A stretch of DNA of 64,000 bases from Azospirillum sp. TSA2s (GTDB lineage: Bacteria > Pseudomonadota > Alphaproteobacteria > Azospirillales > Azospirillaceae). The stretch covers positions 992,001-1,056,000 of the forward strand of contig NZ_CP039650.1 of NCBI RefSeq assembly GCF_004923315.1. Reading direction: 5' to 3'. The notes below the pieces were generated by a model. It ran no database searches and had not been told where the DNA came from. It saw nothing but the letters and a program-made list of their open reading frames with translations. Position 1 is the first letter of the stretch. Every line of letters begins with the position of its first letter. Below are positions 7,896 to 16,025 of this stretch, piece after piece. The position numbers were made by a program, and so were the translations under genes.

Positions 7896-8222
7896 TTAGC
7901 GCTTCTGGCCTTTCTCCCGCTCTGCCTTTTCCATCTCGGCGCGACGGTCCTTGATCGTCCCTTTTAATATGTGTCCTGCGTACTTGACTTTGAACATCCT
8001 GGCGCGCAGCGTTCCCTCTTGAGACTCCAAAGCATCGTCGATGGTATCGGCAAGGTCCCTAAGCAGTTCGGCGATCTCCGGGAGAATGCTTGGGTAGATG
8101 AGCGGAATGTCTAAGCGGATAGACCTTCCCAATAGCTTTTCTTCTACTTCTGTCATTTGGTTCCCGCCACTTTCCTTTAGCTTCCTGGCCTTATCCCATT
8201 CGGCTTCATTGACCTTGACCAT
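7896..8222 (-). CDS. Hypothetical helical prophage protein
   Basis: 108 residues with an ATG start and no strong ribosome site. It is strongly charged and predicted helical throughout: an N-terminal basic helix, a central ILPEIAELLRDLADTIDDAL helix and a C-terminal Lys/Glu/Arg-rich coiled tail (DRRAEMEKAEREKGQKR). Composition is lower in G+C than the chromosome, like the neighbouring LRAT-like gene. It lies between the cargo gene and the integrase, transcribed in the integrase direction. No family was recognised. Confidence 0.55.
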   Translation of the reverse strand: MVKVNEAEWDKARKLKESGGNQMTEVEEKLLGRSIRLDIPLIYPSILPEIAELLRDLADTIDDALESQEGTLRARMFKVKYAGHILKGTIKDRRAEMEKAEREKGQKR

Positions 8223-8320
8223 CGCCCAATCCGTATCAGGTGAATATGGAGGTGCTTATCGTGCGCTGATCGCGGTCTTGCCGCACCTGCGCATGCGAAC
8301 ACGCTTCCGGTTAGGTGCCG

Positions 8321-8458
8321 GGGTAACCCGATGATATCGGGTTACCCGCTGGCGCCGGGCGCTGGATTTGGCGAAAGTTGCATAACCCGATTTCGCCTTT
8401 TATATCATGGGCTTGCGGGTGATTTTGGCCCAAAAACCCCGAAGTTGGATAACCCGAT
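8321..8458. repeat. Repeated TAACCCGAT motifs with perfect palindrome
   Basis: GGGTAACCCGAT at 8321-8332 and its complement at 8336-8347 form a perfect 12-bp dyad with a 3-bp spacer. ATAACCCGAT recurs at 8382-8391 and 8449-8458. They sit in the 345-base non-coding stretch 8223-8567 next to the integrase stop. They may be recombinase or excisionase sites or an operator; function is inference. Confidence 0.5.
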
Positions 8459-8567
8459 CCGTCGGCCTGGGCGTAGGGATACCCCGGTTCAGGGTGCCCT
8501 TGACGTCCCGTCGATGGCCTGCCGGTTTTGACCTGGGTCAAAACCACACGCCGCTCTGGACCTGGGT

Positions 8568-9854
8568 TCACACCACAGCCCGGTCAGCATGGAGAGGCAC
8601 CACGTTGGACGGAGGAGGGTTCAAGATCGCCTCCACCTTGGCCGCCCAACGCTCCAGCGCGTCGCGCTTCTCGTCCATGTAGGCGTGCCGATCATAGACA
8701 CCCTTCACGCCCCCGATGACATGCCCGATGACCCGCTCGGCAACGTCACCCCCGACACGAAGCTCAGAAAGCCCGGTGCGAAGGGTGCGGCGCAGATCGT
8801 GCAGCGTCCACCGGGGGATTTCCTCCAGCCCGGCTTCGCGGCGGCGCTCGTTGATCTTCTTGTCCAGAACAGCCTTTGCCCAGCTATAGCCGGTGAAGCC
8901 CGCATCAGGGACGGTGGTGAACACGAACTTGTCGGAAACTCGCGGCTGGCGCTTGATGATCTGGCAGGCGGCCGGCACAAGGGGGACTGCATGGACAATG
9001 CCGGTCTTGTATCGGTCTGAGGGGATCGTCCAGACGCCGGCTTCCAAGTCCAGTTCGCCGCGCTGCATGCCACTCACCTCGTCCCTACGCTGGCCGGTCA
9101 GGATGAGCACCTTGACCATGTCCGGGAAGGGGCCGGTCATTTCGTCGCACGCCAGCCACACGTCCCGTAGCTCATCGTTCGTGAGCACGCGGTCCCGGCT
9201 CTGACGCTGGAGGGAGCCGCCCCGCCTTCTGCCACGACTCGGGCTCGCAAGAAGGTTCGCCTCCAAGTCTCCGCGGTCGACCCCCCAATTCACGATACGG
9301 AGCGTAAGCTCACGGACCTTGTGCGCCTTCTGGACGTGTCCGGCAGAGGTGATAGGGTCCAGCAGCGTGACCAGATCACGGCGCCGCAGATCGACAAGCG
9401 GCCTATCCTTCCAAGAGGGGAATATCTCGCGCCTGACGATGGCTTCCACCTCCTTCCCCCTGCGCAGGGACGGGCATTCCTGCCGGAAGTAAAGGTCAGC
9501 CAAGGCGCCGAACGAACCGGGAGCGTACCCCGTGGCCTCCTTCTGCGCCTGTGCGGTCTTCGCCTGCACCTTGGCGGCCCTCTTCTCAGCGGCCGGATCG
9601 TTGCCAGCCTCCACAGCCTCTAGCGCAGTGGCTGCCTTCTCCCGCGCCTTGCCAAGATCAAGGGCCGGGTAGTGCCCAAGGGTGAGGCGCTTCTGCTTCC
9701 CCTCATGCCGGTAGAACACGAACCACGACTTGTTCGTGTCACCTACTCGGAGCCCGAACCCCGGCATTGAGACGTCGAAGAGTTCCAGGCGCACACCCGG
9801 CGCCGGGGGCTTGGCATGCTCCACCGTCTTCGCGGTCAACTTCACCTTGGGCAT
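8568..9854 (-). CDS. Tyrosine integrase (DUF4102/P4 type)
   Basis: A 428-residue site-specific recombinase. The N-terminal about 90 residues (LTAKTVEHAKPPAPG through FVFYRHEGKQKRLTLGHYP) are the DUF4102 arm-binding domain. A SAM-like core-binding domain follows at about 115-210, and the catalytic domain at about 225-410 carries Arg in LTGQRRDEV, the HDLRRT box, GHV and the nucleophile Tyr in YDRHAYMDEKR. All key residues are present, so the enzyme is probably functional. It integrates and excises the prophage. Its start faces the GGGTAAC repeats and the presumed attachment site near 9,940-9,960, the usual arrangement for this family. Confidence 0.92.
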   Translation of the reverse strand: MPKVKLTAKTVEHAKPPAPGVRLELFDVSMPGFGLRVGDTNKSWFVFYRHEGKQKRLTLGHYPALDLGKAREKAATALEAVEAGNDPAAEKRAAKVQAKTAQAQKEATGYAPGSFGALADLYFRQECPSLRRGKEVEAIVRREIFPSWKDRPLVDLRRRDLVTLLDPITSAGHVQKAHKVRELTLRIVNWGVDRGDLEANLLASPSRGRRRGGSLQRQSRDRVLTNDELRDVWLACDEMTGPFPDMVKVLILTGQRRDEVSGMQRGELDLEAGVWTIPSDRYKTGIVHAVPLVPAACQIIKRQPRVSDKFVFTTVPDAGFTGYSWAKAVLDKKINERRREAGLEEIPRWTLHDLRRTLRTGLSELRVGGDVAERVIGHVIGGVKGVYDRHAYMDEKRDALERWAAKVEAILNPPPSNVVPLHADRAVV

Positions 9855-9865
9855 GGTCGCATTCC

Positions 9866-9937
9866 TTGGGTAACGGCTGCGGGTAACAGATTGGGTAACA
9901 GCCGCCGCGTTTGCGGGTGTGTTTCGACGTTACCCAA
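9866..9937. repeat. Clustered GGGTAAC sites at the integrase end, probable att/arm sites
   Basis: TTGGGTAAC at 9866-9874, GGGTAAC at 9881-9887, TTGGGTAAC at 9891-9899 and the inverted GTTACCCAA at 9929-9937. The spacing and position, between the integrase start and the gene remnant, suit integrase arm-type sites. The attachment core itself was not identified, because the other prophage end is outside the window. Confidence 0.5.
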
Positions 9938-9956
9938 TGTGTCGCGCCAAGTCGAT

Positions 9957-10088
9957 ATCCCTAGGATTTCCAACGCCTGCACGTTTTCCGAAGTGGTGCG
10001 AAGTTACGATCCGCACATCCTGGAGAACGAGATGCTGAACGGCGACGTCATCCGCCTGGACGGCGCCATCCGCATGGCGCCGCAGTAA
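9957..10088 (+). pseudogene. 3' remnant of a gene, likely a host gene at the prophage junction
   Basis: The frame ending in the TAA at 10086-10088 encodes a normal-looking C-terminus (FSEVVRSYDPHILENEML, then GDVIRLDGAIRMAPQ) with strong GC3 bias, but upstream it runs into the repeated integrase sites with no start or ribosome site. It is followed at 20 bases by a terminator hairpin. It is most simply the end of a host gene split or re-ended by prophage integration. The family was not recognised, and the left boundary is approximate. Confidence 0.55.
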
Positions 10089-10107
10089 GACCGTCGATCA
10101 TGTGACG

Positions 10108-10132
10108 GAGCGGCCCGGTTGCGAGGCCGCTC
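10108..10132 (+). terminator. Hairpin terminator after gene remnant
   Basis: GAGCGGCC (10108-10115) pairs with GGCCGCTC (10125-10132) around a 9-base loop, directly after the stop at 10088. It is followed by a C-run, not a T-run. Confidence 0.5.
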
Positions 10133-10178
10133 CCCCCCGGTCTTAAAGCAGGCTTTAAAGCAAACTTCAGAGCAGGCG

Positions 10179-10376
10179 TCAGATCTGGGCCATGGCGGCT
10201 TCGTCCGCCCGTTCCGCCTCGCCCAGCAGGTCGATCAGCAGAGTGGTGCAGTGCTGAAGCCGCTGGTCGGCGGTGGCGGTCGCCATGTCGCGGCCGGTCT
10301 GCTCCTGCCATTCCTGCAGCATCAGTGCCAGATGTTTACGGACGTGGTCATCCCGATCCAGTCGCCGCGTCGCCAT
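10179..10376 (-). CDS. Small hypothetical protein
   Basis: 65 residues. The ATG at 10376 is chosen because GGAGG lies four bases upstream; the open frame continues upstream without another ribosome site. The protein is fully helical and acidic, starting MATRRLDRDDHVRKHLALML. No domain was recognised. It stands alone between the prophage junction and the FMN reductase gene. Bases 10377-10703 hold no further gene that I can support. Confidence 0.6.
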   Translation of the reverse strand: MATRRLDRDDHVRKHLALMLQEWQEQTGRDMATATADQRLQHCTTLLIDLLGEAERADEAAMAQI

Positions 10377-10703
10377 GTTGCCTCCCCTATCTCCGATCCG
10401 ACCACACAAACGGCCAAAACCGATGGGCACGCCCGGTTGCGCGCACCATCCTTTGTGTACCCTCTAATTAGGTAGCCGTCCCCTCCGACAACAGTCGGAT
10501 CCCAAGATGGTCACAGCCGGACCGGACGCTCACATGGGTCCTGTCGTATCGACAATTCGGCCATGAGCTGTTGGAAAGCCGCAACCTATTGGAAAGCTGC
10601 GCTTGGACCGACCATGTCAACGCCATCGGATCCATTGCCCAGGTCGGGGTGGGCAGCGGCCCGCAGGACTGCCCGTCGAAAATTGAGGAAAGGCAACCGC
10701 TTC

Positions 10704-11252
10704 ATGACAGATGCAACGGTGCGTGCAAAACTGCTGGGCCTGCCCGGCAGCCTGCGCAGCAACTCCAACTCGCTGGCCGTGCTGCGCGGCTTGCAGGATG
10801 CTCTGCCGGCCGGTGTCAGCATGGACATCCGCGACCTGCGCCTGCCGCTCTACGACCAGGACATCGACAAGCCCGACGCCCCGGCGGAGGTCCATGCCCT
10901 GCGTCAGGCCATCGCCGAGGCCGACGGCGTCGTCATCGTCACGCCGGAATACAATTACGGCATGCCGGGCGTGCTGAAGAACGCGCTCGACTGGGCCTCG
11001 CGCCCCTATGGCAAGTCGGCGCTGATCGGCAAGCCGGTGCTGGTCATTTCCAACTCCCCCGCCTTCACCGGCGGCGTGCGGGCGCATCAGCAGGTGAACG
11101 ACACACTGCTGGCGCTTCCCGCGAAGCTTACGGCCGGCCCGCAGGTCGTCATTGGCAGCGTCGCCGACAAGATCAAGGACGGCAAGCTGGCCGATGAAGC
11201 GGTGCTGAAATTCTCGCTGGGCGCCATCGACCGGATGCTCGCCGCGAAGTAG
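10704..11252 (+). CDS. NADPH-dependent FMN reductase family protein
   Basis: 182 residues. The start is set at the ATG after GAGGAAAGG; the frame is open further upstream but lacks coding character. The fold is a flavodoxin-like quinone/azo/chromate reductase (FMN_red). LGLPGSLRSNSNS near the N-terminus is the phosphate-binding loop (GSLRxxSxN), and TPEYNYGMPGVLKNALDWAS is the family signature around residues 75-95. Such cytosolic enzymes reduce quinones, azo compounds or chromate with NAD(P)H and FMN. A strong hairpin terminator follows at 11266. Substrate specificity cannot be read from the sequence. Confidence 0.88.
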   Translation: MTDATVRAKLLGLPGSLRSNSNSLAVLRGLQDALPAGVSMDIRDLRLPLYDQDIDKPDAPAEVHALRQAIAEADGVVIVTPEYNYGMPGVLKNALDWASRPYGKSALIGKPVLVISNSPAFTGGVRAHQQVNDTLLALPAKLTAGPQVVIGSVADKIKDGKLADEAVLKFSLGAIDRMLAAK

Positions 11253-11265
11253 CGCCCCACAAAGG

Positions 11266-11304
11266 AAAAAGGGCCGGCACCCCATGGGATGCCGGCCCTT
11301 TTCC
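11266..11304. terminator. Bidirectional intrinsic terminator
   Basis: A GGGCCGGCA/TGCCGGCCC stem flanked by A-run and T-run, between the convergent FMN reductase and aminotransferase genes. It can serve both. Confidence 0.85.
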
Positions 11305-11324
11305 TTACTCGGTAGCCGCGACGA

Positions 11325-12527
11325 TCAGCGCAGGTTGCCGCAGGCGCGCTGGATGCGCTTGCACGCCTCTTCCAGAGCTTCCGTCGAGGTCGCGTAGGAG
11401 ATGCGGAAGTGCGGGGCGAGGCCGAAGGCCGAACCCTGGACGACGGCGACGCCCTCCGACTCCAGCAGGTAGGTGACGAAATCCTCGTCGGTCTCGATCA
11501 CCTTGCCGTCCGGGGTGGTCTTGCCGATGGTGCCGGCGCAGGACGGATAGACGTAGAAGGCGCCTTCCGGCTTCGGGCAGCTGATGCCCGTGGCCTGGTT
11601 CAGCATCGACACCACCAGATCGCGGCGCTGGCGGAAGGCCTCGCCACGCTCCTTGATGAAGTCCTGCGGACCATTCAGCGCCTCGACGGCGGCGGCCTGG
11701 GCGATGGAGGTCGGGTTGGAGGTCGACTGGCTCTGGATGACGCCGATGGCCTTGATCAGCTCCTTCGGGCCGCCGGCATAGCCGATGCGCCAGCCGGTCA
11801 TCGCGTAGGACTTCGACACGCCGTTGACGGTCAGGGTGCGGTCGTACAGCGACGGCTCGACCTGGGCCGGGGTGACGAACTCCAGGCCGTCATACAGCAG
11901 GTGCTCGTACATGTCGTCGGTCATCACCCAGACATGCGGGTGCTTGACCAGCACGTCGGTCAGCGCCTTCATCTCGGCGCGGGTGTAGGCGGCGCCCGAC
12001 GGGTTCGACGGCGAGTTCAGGATCAGCCACTTGGTCTTCGGCGTGATCGCCTTTTCCAGGTCGGCGGGCTGCAGCTTGAAGCCCTGCTCGGCCGGGCAGG
12101 AGACGAAGACCGGCGTGCCTTCCGCCAGTTCCACCATGTCCGGATAGCTGACCCAGTAGGGCGCCGGGATGATGACCTCGTCGCCCTGGTTCAGCGTCGC
12201 CATCAGGGCGTTGTACAGCACCTGCTTGCCGCCGACGCCGACGGTGATCTGCTCCGGCGTGTACTTCAGGCCGTTCTCGCGCTCGAACTTGGCGCAGATC
12301 GCCTTCTTCAGGGCGGGGGTGCCGTCCACCGCGGTGTACTTGGTGTCACCGGCCTCGATCGCCTTGATGGCGGCGGCCTTGATGTTGTCGGGGGTATCGA
12401 AATCCGGCTCGCCGGCACCCAGGCCGATGACGTCGCGACCGGCCGCTTTCAGCTCGCGGGCTTTGTTGGTCACGGCGATGGTCGGCGACGGCTTGATGCG
12501 GGACAGGCGGGACGCGATGATCGACAT
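11325..12527 (-). CDS. aspC: Aspartate aminotransferase
   Basis: A 400-residue class I PLP-dependent aminotransferase (fold type I, subfamily I-gamma) converting aspartate plus 2-oxoglutarate to oxaloacetate plus glutamate in the cytosol. Visible landmarks are LGAGEPDFDTPDNI near residue 37, the substrate and PLP-binding NSPSNPSGAAYT, the MTDDMYEHLLYDG Asp/Tyr region, and the Schiff-base lysine in NGVSKSYAMTGWRIGYAGG near residue 238. Arg in HFRISYATS near the C-terminus binds the alpha-carboxylate. Length is usual. It is monocistronic between two terminator-like regions. Related prephenate aminotransferase activity is common in this subgroup and cannot be excluded. Confidence 0.92.
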   Translation of the reverse strand: MSIIASRLSRIKPSPTIAVTNKARELKAAGRDVIGLGAGEPDFDTPDNIKAAAIKAIEAGDTKYTAVDGTPALKKAICAKFERENGLKYTPEQITVGVGGKQVLYNALMATLNQGDEVIIPAPYWVSYPDMVELAEGTPVFVSCPAEQGFKLQPADLEKAITPKTKWLILNSPSNPSGAAYTRAEMKALTDVLVKHPHVWVMTDDMYEHLLYDGLEFVTPAQVEPSLYDRTLTVNGVSKSYAMTGWRIGYAGGPKELIKAIGVIQSQSTSNPTSIAQAAAVEALNGPQDFIKERGEAFRQRRDLVVSMLNQATGISCPKPEGAFYVYPSCAGTIGKTTPDGKVIETDEDFVTYLLESEGVAVVQGSAFGLAPHFRISYATSTEALEEACKRIQRACGNLR

Positions 12528-12918
12528 GGCGATGGGCCCCCTCAGGGCTATGGAGACGGTGTGGCGGAGACGTCGTGCGACGCCTGCCCCTCCGGGTGGA
12601 AGGCGCGAGGCGGGACCTTACTTCCGCTCCACCCCGGTTGCAAGGCCGGTCGGGCGGTGAAAACCGCAGGGATCGGCGGTTTTTCCACCCTGTGGCGGCG
12701 CCGTACCGGGCCGCAGTCGTGGGCGTTCCCAACCATTCAAGGGTTGGGATGCAGCCCCCGGCAAATCCCGAATCCCACCCATCGCAGCATTATTTCTTAC
12801 AACACAAATGAACGCCATGACGGCACACAAGCATCAAGGCCGCTTCACTTGACAGCTTCGGCGTGGCGGTGTGTAACGTCTGGCGTTGGGGACGTAATTC
12901 AAAGAAGGGATAAGAACC
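12528..12918. other. Intergenic region with an isolated rightward hairpin
   Basis: 391 bases between the divergent aspC and cytochrome c' genes. Both promoters must lie here. AAAACCGC (12660-12667) pairs with GCGGTTTT (12676-12683), giving a terminator-like hairpin with a T-tail on the plus strand, although no plus-strand gene precedes it. No tRNA or further reading frame is supported. Confidence 0.5.
12849..12877 (+). promoter_or_regulatory. Sigma-70-like promoter of the cytochrome c' gene
   Basis: TTGACA at 12849-12854, a 17-base spacer and TGTAAC at 12872-12877, 41 bases before the start codon. Confidence 0.5.
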
Positions 12919-13347
12919 GTGTTTTCCCGTATCGTGCTTGCGGCGTCGGCCGCGCTGATGCTGACCGGCGGCGTGGCCCTGGCCCAGGACGTGATCCAGA
13001 CCCGCAAGGCCGGGTTCGAGGACTACAAGAAGGCGATGGGCGAGATCAAGGACGCGGTGGGCAAGGGCGACCTCGCCGCCATCGGCCCCGTCACCGACCG
13101 CATCGACGCCTTCGCCGCCAAGATCCCGACCCTGTTCCCGCCGGGTTCCGACAAGGGCAAGACGGCGGCCAAGGAAGTGATCTGGGCCAACTTCCCGGAT
13201 TTCACCGCCAAGGCGCATGACCTGCAGGCATCCGCCAACGCGCTGAAGGTCGCCGCCGCTTCGGGCGACAAGGCCGCGACGGGCAAGGCGTTCGGCGCCA
13301 TGGCCGACAGCTGCAAGGCCTGCCACCAGCGCTACCGCTCCGAATAA
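12919..13347 (+). CDS. Cytochrome c' (class II cytochrome c)
   Basis: 142 residues. A signal peptide of about 22 residues ends in ALAQ, so the protein is periplasmic. The mature four-helix bundle (QTRKAGFEDYKKAMGEI at its start) ends with the haem-binding CKACH motif and RYRSE, the C-terminal placement that defines class II cytochromes. Length fits cytochrome c'. These proteins bind NO or CO and protect against nitrosative stress. The upstream sigma-70-like promoter and downstream strong terminator mark it as a single-gene unit. The neighbouring di-haem peroxidase and cytochrome b561 suggest a periplasmic redox-defence cluster. Confidence 0.9.
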   Translation: MFSRIVLAASAALMLTGGVALAQDVIQTRKAGFEDYKKAMGEIKDAVGKGDLAAIGPVTDRIDAFAAKIPTLFPPGSDKGKTAAKEVIWANFPDFTAKAHDLQASANALKVAAASGDKAATGKAFGAMADSCKACHQRYRSE

Positions 13348-13364
13348 GCGGCCGGCCTGACGCG

Positions 13365-13405
13365 AAAAGCCCTTCCCCACCGGCGTGGGGAAGGGCTTTT
13401 TCTTT
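13365..13405. terminator. Strong bidirectional intrinsic terminator
   Basis: An AAAAGCCCTTCCCCAC arm pairs with GTGGGGAAGGGCTTTT across CGGC, followed by TCTTT. It lies between convergent cytochrome genes. Confidence 0.9.
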
Positions 13406-13414
13406 GGCGGGCCC

Positions 13415-14545
13415 TTACTTGAAGACGGGCTGCGGCGTGGCCGGCGTGCTGGCCGGCAGCAGCGGGTAGTCGACGCGCGGCTGCTGGCCGGTCAGCGCCG
13501 TCAGGAAGGCGGTGATCTTGTCGATCTCCTGGTCGGACAGGGTGGCGCCGAGCTGGCTCGACCCCATCACTGCAACCGCCTGCCGCAGGTCCCACACCTT
13601 GCCGGAATGGAAATAGGGCGCGGTCAGCGCGACGTTGCGCAGGGTGGGCGCACGGAAGACATACTCGTCGTCGGCAGTCTTGGTGACGGCGAAGCGGCCC
13701 TTGTCGCCCGGCGGCAGGATCTCCGCCCCCGGCTTGGTGACGACGCCGAAGGGGAAGTAATCGTGGCCGCCGACATTGACGCCGTTGTGGCAGCCGGCGC
13801 AGCCCTTGTCGATGAACAGCTCCAGACCGGCCTTCTGCGTGTCGGTCAGCGCATCGGCCTTGCCCTCCAGATACTGGTCGAAGGGAGCGGCGGGGGTGGT
13901 CAGCGTCGCTTCGAACGCTTCGATCGCCATGGCGACATTGTCGAAGCTGACCGGGCTCTTCTCGTTGGGGAAGGCGTCGGCGAACCTGGCCTTGTAGGCG
14001 GGGATGCTGTTCAGCACCGCCATGACGCGGTCGGGCGTGCTGTTCATCTCCACCCCGGCCTGGATCGGCCCCTTGGCCTGGGCCTTCAGGTCTTCCGCCC
14101 GGCCGTCCCAGAACTGGGCGACGTTCAGCACCGCATTCAGCACGGTCGGCGCGTTGCGCGGCCCCTTCTGCCAGCCATGGCCGACCGACGTCTCCAGCCC
14201 GTCGACACCGCCGAGCCCCAGATTGTGGCAGCTGTTGCACGAGAAAACGCCGCTGGCCGACAGGCGCGGATCGAAGAACAGCATCTTGCCCAGTTCGATC
14301 TTCTCATGGGTGACCGCATTGTTGCGGACCACGGGCAAGGTGGCGGGAAGCGGCTTGAACAGCTCGCGCGCGCGGCCCATCAGGGTGTCGCCACCGGCAG
14401 CGGCGCCAGTTGCGGCCCCGGTTGCCGTCGATTCGGCAGCCGGCGCCGCGCCTGCGGTGGCGGCCAGGATGCCGAGAGCGGCGGCGGTGGCGACCAGCAG
14501 CCCCTTCAGCGCTGCGGTCGGGCTTTGTCCGGTTTGTGCGTGCAT
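13415..14545 (-). CDS. Di-haem cytochrome c peroxidase (CcpA/MauG family)
   Basis: 376 residues with an N-terminal signal peptide (LLVATAAALGILAATAGAA) directing it to the periplasm. Two haem c sites are visible: CNSCH near residue 100, in the electron-acceptor domain, and CAGCH near residue 250, in the peroxidase domain. The context LFFDPRLSASGVFSCNSCHN and the later FRAPTLRNVALTAPYFHSG are family signatures; the latter supplies a distal haem ligand region. It reduces hydrogen peroxide using electrons from small cytochromes c. An Ala/Gly-rich linker (residues about 35-55) joins signal and enzyme. The gene is convergent with cytochrome c'. A MauG-type role is possible but less likely. Confidence 0.9.
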   Translation of the reverse strand: MHAQTGQSPTAALKGLLVATAAALGILAATAGAAPAAESTATGAATGAAAGGDTLMGRARELFKPLPATLPVVRNNAVTHEKIELGKMLFFDPRLSASGVFSCNSCHNLGLGGVDGLETSVGHGWQKGPRNAPTVLNAVLNVAQFWDGRAEDLKAQAKGPIQAGVEMNSTPDRVMAVLNSIPAYKARFADAFPNEKSPVSFDNVAMAIEAFEATLTTPAAPFDQYLEGKADALTDTQKAGLELFIDKGCAGCHNGVNVGGHDYFPFGVVTKPGAEILPPGDKGRFAVTKTADDEYVFRAPTLRNVALTAPYFHSGKVWDLRQAVAVMGSSQLGATLSDQEIDKITAFLTALTGQQPRVDYPLLPASTPATPQPVFK

Positions 14546-14773
14546 GACTGGCGGTCTCCCGGCCGGCCTACATTCTCACCGCAACCTGAAGCTTCATTCA
14601 GGCAAAGGTCGATCGATCCCGGAAATCGGGCCGGCTTCATTGGTTTCGTGACGTTTCGTGCGGATCAATCTGGAGTTATTCTAGACTAGAAGACGTGAAG
14701 CCCCAGACGGCGCATTGTCGCACGATCCATCGGTATATGCCGCGGAGGTTCGGCTCACCGCCGGCCGGCAGGA

Positions 14774-15472
14774 TCAACCAGCGGCCCGCAGCACCAGCAA
14801 GACCAGCCCGGCGGTCGCAGCCAGAACCGCCAGCGCCAGCGCCGCCGGGGCGCGCCGCGGTTCCGTCGCCGCCAGTCGCGCCGGCAGGACCTTGCGGCCG
14901 GTGACCATCGGACGGATCAGGTTGTCCCGCTTGACCAGCAAATAGAAGAACACCGCGACCACATGCAGACCGACCAGCACGAAGATGCCGTTGGCGAGCA
15001 GCCGGTGCAGCGAACTCAGCAGCGCCACGGTGGCGCCGGAGACCATCGGCACCAGCGGCCCGTCGACCAGAATGTCGTCGCTGGTGAACAGCCCGCTGCC
15101 CGCCTGGACCAGCAGGACCAGCAGCAGCGCCACCACCATCAGCGCGCCCAGGGGGTTGTGGCCCAGGGTGAAGGCGGCCTCCCCGCCTGCGCGCGACCGC
15201 CTCAGATAGTCGCGGATCGCGCCCGGTCCCTTCACGAAATCGGCGAAGCGCGCGGTCTGGCTGCCCACCACGCCCCAGACCAGCCGGAACAGCACGAGAA
15301 TCAGAACTGTTTCACCCGCCAACATATGAACATCAAGCACACCAAGCTCGGCCGACAGAATCGCGACTGCCACCGCGGCGACCAGTGCCCAATGAAACAG
15401 GCGGGTCGGCAGGTCCCAGACCCGCAGCTCGCGCCCGTGTTTCTCCCGAGTCGCGGTATGACCACTTGGCAT
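14774..15472 (-). CDS. Cytochrome b561 family membrane protein
   Basis: 232 residues. The start at 15472 is chosen for the nearby GAGGATCGAG and because the conserved N-terminus VWDLPTRLFHWALVAAV begins shortly after. About five hydrophobic helices are visible. His in RLFHW, His in LDVHML, the LGHNPLGALM segment and His in VGLHVVAVF match the haem ligands of the bacterial b561/Ni-Fe-hydrogenase b-subunit-like family. It transfers electrons between the quinone pool and periplasmic cytochromes. It lies next to the di-haem peroxidase in the same orientation, so it may feed that enzyme (inference). The C-terminus is an Ala/Leu-rich helix. Confidence 0.85.
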   Translation of the reverse strand: MPSGHTATREKHGRELRVWDLPTRLFHWALVAAVAVAILSAELGVLDVHMLAGETVLILVLFRLVWGVVGSQTARFADFVKGPGAIRDYLRRSRAGGEAAFTLGHNPLGALMVVALLLVLLVQAGSGLFTSDDILVDGPLVPMVSGATVALLSSLHRLLANGIFVLVGLHVVAVFFYLLVKRDNLIRPMVTGRKVLPARLAATEPRRAPAALALAVLAATAGLVLLVLRAAG

Positions 15473-15712
15473 CGCTCGATCCTCGCAGTGTTCGGCCGTG
15501 TTTTCGGCGTCCATCATCTGCGGCAAATGGACGGATTCTTTATGCTGATCCTGAAAACGCCGCGGTTCCGTGGTGGCAAAGGTCGGTGGACCTGTCAACA
15601 GGCTTGAAGCGCCGCCCGGACGGCGGATATGAGAATGCGACGCATCAGCCGGCTCGCCGGCGCAAAGACAGCCATAACTCCCCAATCACTCCCGGCTACA
15701 AGGACAAAGGTC

Positions 15713-15949
15713 ATGCCTGACAAACAGCTCCTCCATCTCGTGTTCGGCGGCGAACTCGTGCGTCCGGACACGGACCAGTTCGTCGATCCGTCGAAGCTGC
15801 ACATTGTCGGCATCTTCCCGAGCTATGAGGACGCCTACAAGGCATGGCGCGGTGCCACCGGCCAGACCATCGACGATGCCCACACCCGCTATTACATCGT
15901 CCACCTGCACCGCTTCCTCGACCCGGCGGCGGACGACCACAAGCACTGA
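15713..15949 (+). CDS. DUF4170 domain protein
   Basis: 78 residues with AAGGACAAAGG before the ATG. Most of the protein is the DUF4170 domain found in alphaproteobacteria, with the signature LLHLVFGGELVRPDTDQFVD, then IVGIFPSYEDAYKAWRG and RYYIVHLHRFLDP near the C-terminus. It is small, soluble and of unknown function; the family is often located near inositol monophosphatase or envelope genes in related species. It precedes a phosphoesterase gene by 76 bases in the same direction and may be cotranscribed. Bases 15473-15712 upstream hold its promoter and no other gene. Confidence 0.88.
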   Translation: MPDKQLLHLVFGGELVRPDTDQFVDPSKLHIVGIFPSYEDAYKAWRGATGQTIDDAHTRYYIVHLHRFLDPAADDHKH

Positions 15950-16025
15950 GCATGGGGTGGCCGGCGCGCCTGCCGCGGGATCCCGGTACGGGAACAGCCC
16001 GCGGCGCGCCGGCGTTGACCGGTCG

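Noticed and set aside
9900..9960. tRNA 3' half as integration target
   Set aside because: No consistent T-arm plus acceptor stem with CCA could be folded; the following frame is protein-coding.
15473..15685. N-terminal extension of cytochrome b561
   Set aside because: No family similarity and no ribosome site; the ATG at 15472 with GAGG upstream fits the family.
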